From NCBI GenBank assembly GCA_949516455.1, contig CATILC010000238.1, positions 1 through 5,092 of the forward strand: a DNA stretch of 5,092 nucleotides. The letters run 5' to 3'. The stretch comes from Flavobacteriia bacterium (GTDB taxonomy: Bacteria > Bacteroidota > Bacteroidia > Flavobacteriales > Schleiferiaceae). The translations under genes were made by a program, and so were the position numbers. Positions within the stretch are counted from its first letter, which is position 1; the number at the start of each line of letters is the position of its first letter. The notes beneath the pieces are model-generated. The model did no database searches and was not told the DNA's origin. It saw nothing but the letters and a program-made list of their open reading frames with translations. Below are positions 1-5,092 of this stretch, one piece after another.

Positions 1-1611
1 GATCTGCACCTTCTCCTCCAGCGTATAGCCGTTGATCTCTATGATCTCCATACGGTCTCGGAGTGCAGGCTGAATACTGCTCAGACTGTTGGCTGTGGCA
101 ATGAAGAGCACTTTACTCAGGTCATAACCCAGTTCGACGAAATTGTCCGTGAAGCTGTTGTTCTGCTCTGGATCGAGTACTTCCAGCATGGCACTGCTGG
201 GGTCGCCATGTCCGCCATATGAGATCTTGTCGATCTCGTCGAGCACAAATACGGGATTGGAGGTCTCCGCTTTTTTAAGGGATTGGATGATCCGACCGGG
301 CATGGCACCGATGTAGGTCTTCCGATGCCCTCTGATCTCCGCTTCATCACGCAGCCCGCCGAGGGCCACACGCACATACTTTCTCTTCAGGGCCCGGGCA
401 ACAGATTTTCCCAGAGAGGTCTTTCCCACTCCTGGTGGGCCGTACAAACAGAGAATAGGTGATTTCATGTCGCCTTTCAACTTCAGTACGGCGAGGTATT
501 CCAAGATGCGCTCCTTGACCTTCTCCAATCCAAAATGGTCCTGATCGAGGATCTTCCGGGCGCGATTGAGATCGAGATCGTCCTTGGAAATGTGGTCCCA
601 GGGAAGATCGAGTAAGAGTTCGAGGTAATTGCGCTGAACAGAATACTCCGGCATCTGTGGATTCAGTCGCTGCAGTTTTCCGAGTTCTTTCTCAAAGGTC
701 TGTGCCACCTCGTCCGGCCATTTCTTTGAATTGCTGCGGCTACGGAGTTCCTCGACTTCCATTTCATAGGACGTGCCCCCGAGTTCTTCCTGAATGGTCT
801 TCATCTGCTGATGAAGGAAATACTCCCGCTGCTGCTGATCGAATTCTGTCTTGACCTTGGACTGGATCTCGTTCTTCATCTCCAGCATCTGCAGTTCGTT
901 GTTGAGATGCTTCAGCACGGAATTGGCCCGCTTGACCAGATCGTTCTCCTCGAGCAATTGCTGCTTGCCCGGAACGTCCAGATTCATATTGGAGGAAATG
1001 AAATTGACCAGAAATGTGGGGCTCTCGATATTCTTTACTGCGATCGTGGCCTCTGTTGGAATATTCGGCGACTCTTTGATGATGTGCAGGGCCACATCCT
1101 TGATCGAATCGATGAGGGCCTTGAATGGTCCGGTGCTGCGCTTGGGTTTTTGCTCCTGCAGTCCGTGGACCGTAGCGCGCAGATAGGGCTCAGCGCCGAT
1201 GACCTGTTCGATGCGGAAACGCTTCTTGCCTTGGAGGATGACCGTTGTGTTTCCATCGGGCATTTTGAACATGCGCAGGATCTTGGCCAGTGTGCCCACC
1301 GAATAGAGACTTTCAGGATCTGGGTCTTCATCCTCCGCACTGCGCTGTGCAAGTATACCCACCAGGTTATCGGATTTCTGTGCGTCGTTCAGGAGCTTGA
1401 TCGATTTGTCCCGACCCGCAGTGATGGGGATCACCACACCTGGAAAGAGTACGGTATTCCTGAGCGGCAAAATGGGCAGAATGTCCGGGAGATCCTCCTG
1501 ATTCATCTCTTCCTCATCGTCAGAGGTCATCAGTGGAATGAATTCCGCGTCCTCCGGGTTGCCCTGTAAACCAGCCTCACTCAAAGGGAATTTGTCGTCT
1601 CGTCCAAACAT
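1..1611 (-). CDS. lon: ATP-dependent protease Lon, N-terminal 537 residues (partial, runs off left edge)
   Basis: Lon is a cytoplasmic AAA+ serine protease that unfolds and degrades damaged and regulatory proteins. The frame is open from the start to window position 1. An acidic N-terminal extension (about residues 20-42, with DDEEE) precedes the substrate-binding LON domain, which begins near residue 44 with ILPLRNTVLFPG and ends near residue 240. A helical, probably coiled-coil linker follows (about 240-340), then the AAA+ domain. Its Walker A is GPPGVGKT at 391-398 (Lys397), the pore loop is KTYIG at 431-435, Walker B is VFVLDEID at 454-461 (Asp458, Glu459), sensor 1 is Asn508 in FIATAN, and Arg520 is the likely arginine finger. 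The 61- and 111-residue spacings from Lys397 to Asp458 and Asn508 equal those of E. coli Lon (K362, D423, N473). The small AAA+ subdomain and the Ser/Lys S16 protease domain lie outside the window; full-length Lon is about 800 residues. I chose the ATG at 1611 (MFGRDDK); an in-frame ATG at 1650 would add 13 residues. No Shine-Dalgarno sequence is visible. The GlmU-like gene lies 86 bp upstream on the same strand. Confidence 0.97.
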   Translation of the reverse strand, partial: MFGRDDKFPLSEAGLQGNPEDAEFIPLMTSDDEEEMNQEDLPDILPILPLRNTVLFPGVVIPITAGRDKSIKLLNDAQKSDNLVGILAQRSAEDEDPDPESLYSVGTLAKILRMFKMPDGNTTVILQGKKRFRIEQVIGAEPYLRATVHGLQEQKPKRSTGPFKALIDSIKDVALHIIKESPNIPTEATIAVKNIESPTFLVNFISSNMNLDVPGKQQLLEENDLVKRANSVLKHLNNELQMLEMKNEIQSKVKTEFDQQQREYFLHQQMKTIQEELGGTSYEMEVEELRSRSNSKKWPDEVAQTFEKELGKLQRLNPQMPEYSVQRNYLELLLDLPWDHISKDDLDLNRARKILDQDHFGLEKVKERILEYLAVLKLKGDMKSPILCLYGPPGVGKTSLGKSVARALKRKYVRVALGGLRDEAEIRGHRKTYIGAMPGRIIQSLKKAETSNPVFVLDEIDKISYGGHGDPSSAMLEVLDPEQNNSFTDNFVELGYDLSKVLFIATANSLSSIQPALRDRMEIIEINGYTLEEKVQI

Positions 1612-1656
1612 GAAGTCAAATAATAAAAGTGCACCCCTCTTTTGGGACATCTGCAC
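1612..1656 (-). terminator. Weak hairpin plus T-rich run between the GlmU-like gene and lon
   Basis: Read on the minus strand, GTGCA (1656-1652) can pair with TGCAC (1633-1629). Inside it, CCC and GGG could add a second short helix around a purine loop. The hairpin is followed directly by TTTTATTATTTG (1628-1617), just before the lon ATG. It could be a weak terminator or attenuator between the two genes. The stem is short and interrupted by an unequal internal loop, so chance is a serious alternative. The T-rich run also resembles a degraded Bacteroidota -7 element (TA, three bases, TTTG), but it lies too close to the start codon for a normal leader. Confidence 0.2.
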
Positions 1657-1697
1657 AGGGGCAAGCATCGTTCCGCTTTGCGAATCGGACAATATGG

Positions 1698-2867
1698 CTA
1701 GCGCAATTCAGCCGATTCGTCAAAAACATGCCGGAGGACCGCTCGCTCCACCTCATCGAGATCGATCCCTCTTCTGCTCATCACCTTCTCGGCCGTTTCC
1801 ATCGCCTTGTCAAATCGATATTCAGTGAAACCAGAGGAACCGCCCCAACTGAAAGAGGGAATGAAGTTTCTCGGAAACCCTGCACCGAAGATATTTGAGG
1901 AGACGCCCACCAATGTGCCCGTGTTGAACATGGTATTGATGCCGCTCTTGCTGTGGTCGCCCATGATCAGCCCACAGAATTGCAGACCCGTCGATTCGAA
2001 CCGCTTGCTCTCGTAGCTCCAGAGACGCACCTCAGCATAGTTGTTCTTCAGGTTGGAGATATTGGTATCCGCCCCCAGATTGCACCATTCCCCCAGAACC
2101 GAATTGCCGAGATAGCCGTCGTGTCCTTTGTTGGCATAGCCCATGATCACGGAATTGCTGACTTCACCACCTACCTTGCAATGAGGACCGATCGTAGTGG
2201 CGCCGTAGATCTTAGCCGCCAGTTTGAGTTGAGAACTTTCGCCAAGGCACAGACCGCCCCGAACGACACTCCCCTCCATGACCAGACTGTCCTTTCCCAA
2301 GTAGATCGGACCGCTCAAACTATTGAATGTCGCAGCCTCCGCCTGCGCACCTTCTTCAATGAAGATGCGGTCACCGATCAGGGTATTGCTCCCACTCAAG
2401 GGCGCACTGCTCCTGCCCTTGGTGAGCCTCTGGAAGTCAGATTCCAACTCCTCAGCATTCAGACGAAACAGATCGTACGGATGCCGGCAGAGATGGTATG
2501 CATGCGCAAATTCCAGGGTCTCGACATCCTCTTCCCAGTCTTCACCGTTCCAAGCTGCGGAGCTCTTGTAGGCGAGAAGCTCTTCTCCATGTATCAACGC
2601 CTGGCCGTCTTCAAGTTCTTCCAGCGCATCGAGAAGAGCCTTGTTTGGGCAGAGCCCACCGTTCACATAAAGATTCATATCTCCAGGCAGGAAAGGATAT
2701 TTCTCTTTGAGGTGATCTGCGGTGAGGTAGCCCGGGATCAGTCCGAGTTCCGACTCCCACTTTTCGGCAATGGTTTGTATGCCCCACCTGAGCAAACCCA
2801 TGGGCCGGGTGTAGGTCAGGGGAAGCAAGGCATCGCGCTCCCGTCCGTCAAACAATATCAAATGCAT
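1698..2867 (-). CDS. GlmU-like protein of Bacteroidota type: divergent nucleotidyltransferase domain plus left-handed beta-helix
   Basis: This 389-residue protein resembles the GlmU-like family of Bacteroidota (as I recall it, TIGR03991, alt_bact_glmU). The family is proposed to carry out the GlmU reactions, acetylation of glucosamine-1-phosphate and uridylyl transfer to give UDP-N-acetylglucosamine, for peptidoglycan and envelope glycans. Residues 1-150 form the divergent transferase part. It starts with LILFDGRERDALLPLTYTRP and continues with a conserved-looking LRWGIQTIAEKW (26-37), but lacks the classical LAAGxGTRM loop. From about residue 160, hexapeptide-type turns (LIGDRI, IYLGKDS, LCLGESS, TTIGPHC, LGEWCNLGA) indicate a left-handed beta-helix. 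His249 in NKGHDGYLG (246-254) aligns by eye with the catalytic His363 of E. coli GlmU (KAGHLTYLG), and the following NLGADTNISNLKNNY resembles NIGAGTITCNYDG. It starts at the ATG at 2867, 28 bp after the L31 terminator, so it probably has its own promoter. It precedes lon on the same strand. The exact sugar substrate is inferred, not shown. Confidence 0.92.
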   Translation of the reverse strand: MHLILFDGRERDALLPLTYTRPMGLLRWGIQTIAEKWESELGLIPGYLTADHLKEKYPFLPGDMNLYVNGGLCPNKALLDALEELEDGQALIHGEELLAYKSSAAWNGEDWEEDVETLEFAHAYHLCRHPYDLFRLNAEELESDFQRLTKGRSSAPLSGSNTLIGDRIFIEEGAQAEAATFNSLSGPIYLGKDSLVMEGSVVRGGLCLGESSQLKLAAKIYGATTIGPHCKVGGEVSNSVIMGYANKGHDGYLGNSVLGEWCNLGADTNISNLKNNYAEVRLWSYESKRFESTGLQFCGLIMGDHSKSGINTMFNTGTLVGVSSNIFGAGFPRNFIPSFSWGGSSGFTEYRFDKAMETAEKVMSRRGIDLDEVERAVLRHVFDESAELR

Positions 2868-2893
2868 GGTCTGTGTTAAGGTGTATGCAAATT

Positions 2894-2919
2894 AAAAAGC
2901 CTTCCCGAGGGAAGGCTTT
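2894..2919 (-). terminator. Rho-independent terminator of the L31 gene
   Basis: A perfect 11-bp inverted repeat (AAAGCCTTCCC at 2896-2906 and GGGAAGGCTTT at 2909-2919) encloses a 2-nt centre, so the real loop is probably 4 nt or more after the closing pair opens. Read on the minus strand the stem ends in a run of five T (2898-2894) followed by AATTT, as in an intrinsic terminator. It lies 18 nt after the TGA of the L31 gene and 26 nt before the start of the GlmU-like gene, so it should separate these two genes transcriptionally. On the plus strand the stem is followed by ATCCGC with no T run, so it is one-directional. Confidence 0.85.
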
Positions 2920-2937
2920 ATCCGCTAAAAAATGCGA

Positions 2938-3189
2938 TCACTTTTTGAACTTGGCGTAGCGGTTGCGGAACTTGTCCACACGACCTGCTGTATCCACCAA
3001 CTTTTTCTTTCCTGTGTAGAAGGGGTGAGAGTATCCGGAGATCTCCATCTTCACCAGAGGATATTCAACGCCATCAACCTCGGCCGTGTCCCGGGTGTTG
3101 GCGCAGGAACGCGTAATGAACTGATCGCCTGTTCCCATGTCCTTGAATACACAAAGGCGGTAGTTATCTGGATGAATGTCTTTTCTCAT
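2938..3189 (-). CDS. rpmE2: 50S ribosomal protein L31, type B
   Basis: L31 is a small protein of the large ribosomal subunit that helps bridge it to the small subunit. The 83-residue product starts MRKDIHPDNYRLCVFKD and contains VDGVEYPLVKMEIS and the family hallmark SHPFYTGKKK (54-63), followed by a basic tail ending in KFKK. Length and motifs fit type B L31 (E. coli YkgM-like). Its two cysteines, 13 and 29, do not form the CxxC zinc site of the zinc-binding form, which fits the zinc-independent class. The frame stays open upstream to 3432, but the ATG at 3189 is the true start: homology begins exactly there, and the longer version would run into the divergent lipoprotein gene. A Bacteroidota-type promoter lies just upstream and a strong terminator just downstream, so this is probably a single-gene transcript. 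Confidence 0.96.
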   Translation of the reverse strand: MRKDIHPDNYRLCVFKDMGTGDQFITRSCANTRDTAEVDGVEYPLVKMEISGYSHPFYTGKKKLVDTAGRVDKFRNRYAKFKK

Positions 3190-3220
3190 GATGAACGTTT
3201 TACTTTCCTCAGAAGGGCTG

Positions 3221-3250
3221 CAAAGATAATGGTTTATCCATGTCAAACAA
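3221..3250 (-). promoter_or_regulatory. Bacteroidota-type sigma-A promoter of the L31 gene
   Basis: On the minus strand, TATCTTTG (3228-3221) matches the Bacteroidota -7 consensus TAnnTTTG at every fixed position. TTG (3250-3248) lies 19 nt upstream and matches the -33 element (usual spacing about 17-23 nt). A TTTG with 15-nt spacing is also present at 3247-3244. Transcription should start a few bases past 3221, which leaves a leader of roughly 25-30 nt before the ATG at 3189. High expression would suit a ribosomal protein gene. Confidence 0.7.
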
Positions 3251-3283
3251 GACCGACGCTCAGCCCTTAATTTAGCCGCCGTG

Positions 3284-4747
3284 ATGCGAAAGCTCCTATG
3301 CCTTTTCGGACTGCTGCTCCTCTTTTGGAATTGCCGCAAAGAAACCACTCGCCCCGCAGTGGCGCAACAACTCGAATTCAGCCAGGATACCGTATTTCTC
3401 GACACGGTCTTCACGACCATTGGCAGCAGCACACGGATATTGAAGGTCAGAAACCCCTCTTCTCAAGATGTACAGATTCCAATGATCCGGCTGGGCAGAG
3501 GCAATGCGTCCTATTTTCGGATGAATGTGAATGGCGCCTCAGGAAGCTCGATAGCAGATGTCGAATTATTGGCCGAAGACAGCCTGTATATTCTCATCGA
3601 AGTGACCGCAGACGTGTTGGGCGCGCCCGACCTGCTCTACACCGACAGCATCGTATTCGATCTGCAGGGGAACCAACAGCAGGATGTGCAGCTGGTCACC
3701 CTGGCCAAGAATGCTTATTTCCACCTGCCCGATCGGGCGGATACGATCGGCAATTACATCGTCCCCTACTCTGTGATCGCCAACGACACCACCTGGAGTG
3801 CCGATCTGCCCCATGTGGTCTACGGCTACGTATTGGTGGGAGAGAATGCCACTTTGACCATTCCGGCGGAAACCCAGGTTCATTTTCATTCCGGTTCGGG
3901 CATGATCGTGGCCGGCAGCCTGCAAACAGATCCATTGGAACTCTCCGATTATGATCAGCCCGTCGTATTCCAAGGGGATCGACTGGAACCCTGGTACGCG
4001 GATGTTCCGGGTCAGTGGGGCGGTTTGTTCGGCGGACTCCTCTTTTTGGGCAACAGCCAGAACAATGTGCTGAACAATACCCTGATCAAGAATGCGACCA
4101 TTGCGGTCCGTCTGGACAGCAACAATTCGGGCACATCCAATGTGCGCCTGAGCAACACACGCATCTACAACAGCTCACGCGTGGGGCTTTATGGTGGTTT
4201 TGGTCATTTGCAAGCAGAAAACCTCGTCGTGGGCAACAGCGGCCTGTACGACTTCTTTGCTCTGGGTGGTCGTTACCAATTCCTACACTCCACTTTCGCC
4301 AGTTATGGCTCAGGACGGAGCACGCCTTCCATTGGCTTGTTCAACTTCTTTGAAGACGCCGCAGGCAACGAACGTGTCCGGGAATTACTGGACTGCTATT
4401 TTGGGAATTGCATCATCTACGGCAACCGGGATACGGAGATCCTTATTGGGGAAAACACCCAGGGAGCACACAATTACCTCTTCCGCAATGTGCTACTTCG
4501 CGTGGAAAGCGATCCAGAAGACAACAGCTACGATCTGAATGACCCCAGCCATTTCGACCAGATCGTACAGAACCAAGATCCTGTGTTCCGCGACTACACG
4601 GTGAATCGATTTGACCTGGACACCCTCTCCCCCGCCATGGACATGGGCAATCTGCAAGACGGATCATTGGTGCCTTTGGACATTCAGGGAAAACTCAGAA
4701 GTTTCAATGGACTTCCTGACCTGGGCGCCTACGAGCGGATCGAATGA
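3284..4747 (+). CDS. Predicted lipoprotein with DUF1573/ASH-like N-terminal region and right-handed beta-helix
   Basis: This 487-residue protein is probably exported and lipid-anchored. MRK and a hydrophobic stretch (LLCLFGLLLLFW) lead to Cys17, followed by RKETT. The residues before the cysteine (FWN) make a poor classical lipobox, but Bacteroidota lipoboxes are relaxed. Residues 30-145 (LEFSQDTVFLDTVFTTIGSS, then LKVRNPSSQDVQIPMIRL) look like a beta-sandwich of the DUF1573/ASH type. Residues 180-400 have the short repeated beta-strands and Asn-rich turns of a right-handed parallel beta-helix (NNTLIKNATIAV, LSNTRIYNSS, ENLVVGNSG, NCIIYGN). The end, SPAMDMG (449-455) through PLDIQGKLR to PDLGAYE (478-484), resembles the closing motif of choice-of-anchor Q/pectate-lyase-like proteins. 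I recall similar unnamed proteins in Flavobacteria but know no function; no catalytic residues can be assigned. The ATG at 3284 is preferred over the adjacent GTG at 3281. It diverges from the L31 gene and ends 3 bp before a convergent gene. Confidence 0.9.
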   Translation: MRKLLCLFGLLLLFWNCRKETTRPAVAQQLEFSQDTVFLDTVFTTIGSSTRILKVRNPSSQDVQIPMIRLGRGNASYFRMNVNGASGSSIADVELLAEDSLYILIEVTADVLGAPDLLYTDSIVFDLQGNQQQDVQLVTLAKNAYFHLPDRADTIGNYIVPYSVIANDTTWSADLPHVVYGYVLVGENATLTIPAETQVHFHSGSGMIVAGSLQTDPLELSDYDQPVVFQGDRLEPWYADVPGQWGGLFGGLLFLGNSQNNVLNNTLIKNATIAVRLDSNNSGTSNVRLSNTRIYNSSRVGLYGGFGHLQAENLVVGNSGLYDFFALGGRYQFLHSTFASYGSGRSTPSIGLFNFFEDAAGNERVRELLDCYFGNCIIYGNRDTEILIGENTQGAHNYLFRNVLLRVESDPEDNSYDLNDPSHFDQIVQNQDPVFRDYTVNRFDLDTLSPAMDMGNLQDGSLVPLDIQGKLRSFNGLPDLGAYERIE

Positions 4748-4750
4748 GGG

Positions 4751-5092
4751 CTACCCCCTCTTGATGCTGCAGCCGATCTGCCGGGTCTCAGCTGGATCGG
4801 GTTTTTCATTCCGCGCTGCAGCCTCGATGGCATCGTTCAAATAAAAACGCGTGGCGACCCGGTCTTTGTTTTCATATTGATCGTCGATCGAGCCCTTGTA
4901 GATCAGTTTCATCTCGGCATCGAACAAGAAGACGTGTGGCGTTGTCCGCGCACCAAAAGCATCTGCCAGCTGATTTTGCTGATCGATCACATAGGCACAG
5001 TCATAGCCTTTTTCCGCTGCATGTGCCGCCATGGCCTCCATGGAGTCTTCGTTGCCCCTTTTCTTGGTGTTGCTGTTGACCAGCACCATGCC
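4751..5092 (-). CDS. Thioredoxin-fold (peroxiredoxin-like) protein, C-terminal part (partial at right edge)
   Basis: The visible 113 residues are the C-terminal part of a thioredoxin-family protein, probably of the PRX-like/redoxin group (cd02969 type) that carries out thiol redox chemistry. They begin GMVLVNSNTKKRGNEDS, inside the central beta-strand of the fold. The family's TTP motif with the cis-proline of the active-site face is present (RTTPHVFLFD, about 50 residues from the visible start). A strand-turn-strand (KLIYKGSIDD) follows, and the ending IGCSIKRG matches the conserved GCSIK tail of this group. The methionine at 5089 is very unlikely to be the start: the frame is open to the window edge, and the N-terminal half with any CxxC-type active site is missing. 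Whether it is exported cannot be judged without the N-terminus. The TAG stop (4751-4753) lies 3 bp from the TGA of the convergent lipoprotein gene. Confidence 0.88.
   Translation of the reverse strand, partial: GMVLVNSNTKKRGNEDSMEAMAAHAAEKGYDCAYVIDQQNQLADAFGARTTPHVFLFDAEMKLIYKGSIDDQYENKDRVATRFYLNDAIEAAARNEKPDPAETRQIGCSIKRG

Noticed and set aside
811..1569. Plus-strand open frame of 252 codons antisense to lon
   Set aside because: It lies wholly inside the lon coding region, shows no recognisable domain and has low-complexity Leu/Ile/Asp content typical of a shadow frame.
1953..2879. Plus-strand open frame of 308 codons antisense to the GlmU-like gene
   Set aside because: The minus-strand frame encodes a recognisable family with a beta-helix; this frame has no domain-like pattern and is explained by codon bias of the real gene.
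2888..2895. Minus-strand TTAATTTG as a -7 element for the GlmU-like gene
   Set aside because: It is one mismatch from TAnnTTTG and well placed 20 nt before the ATG, but overlaps the terminator T run and has no TTG at the usual distance upstream. It is possible, not supportable.
3281..3283. GTG start for the lipoprotein gene
   Set aside because: It is directly followed by ATG and MRK, a normal signal-peptide start; there is no reason to prefer GTG.
3190..3432. N-terminal extension of the L31 frame to 164 residues
   Set aside because: L31 homology starts at the ATG at 3189; the extension crosses the promoter and the divergent lipoprotein gene.
3298..3954. Plus-strand open frame of 218 codons overlapping the lipoprotein gene
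   Set aside because: It is Arg/Gln/His-rich and lacks a signal or domain; the overlapping frame encodes the lipoprotein.
4746..4760. GAGGG/CCCTC hairpin as a bidirectional terminator
   Set aside because: It has only five base pairs, overlaps both stop codons and lacks a T run on both sides.

Overview
The window looks like an ordinary chromosomal segment of a member of the Bacteroidota, most likely related to Flavobacteriales. This rests on three things. The proteins are of Bacteroidota type: the acidic N-terminal extension of Lon, the divergent GlmU-like protein, and a lipoprotein with a DUF1573/ASH-like start and a beta-helix. One promoter matches the Bacteroidota sigma-A consensus (TTG, 19 nt, TAnnTTTG). 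No clear Shine-Dalgarno sequences precede the starts. The base composition looks balanced to slightly GC-rich by eye, higher than is usual for many flavobacteria. I see no mobile element, CRISPR array, RNA gene or sign of recent transfer.

Layout: positions 1-1611 (minus strand) carry the first 537 codons of the ATP-dependent protease Lon; the protease domain lies beyond the left edge. Upstream of it on the same strand, 1698-2867 encodes a GlmU-like nucleotidyltransferase/left-handed beta-helix protein. Next comes a strong intrinsic terminator (2894-2919) that ends the short gene for type B ribosomal protein L31 (2938-3189). A 94-bp divergent region with a good promoter for L31 separates it from a plus-strand gene (3284-4747) for a predicted lipoprotein with a right-handed beta-helix. 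That gene ends 3 bp before the stop codon of a convergent gene (4751-5092), which is the C-terminal part of a thioredoxin-fold protein cut by the right edge. No gene-free stretch exceeds 100 bp.

The genes do not form one pathway. Lon handles protein quality control, L31 is a ribosomal component, and the GlmU-like protein is probably involved in making UDP-N-acetylglucosamine for the cell envelope. The lipoprotein is an envelope or surface protein of unknown role, and the thioredoxin-like protein is probably a redox protein. The GlmU-like gene and lon may be co-transcribed (86-bp gap), although a weak hairpin plus a T-rich run lies between them. I did not find a convincing new biological system here. 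The points most worth a second look are the uncharacterised lipoprotein, with its several candidate O-glycosylation motifs and unusual lipobox, and the atypical N-terminus of the GlmU-like enzyme.
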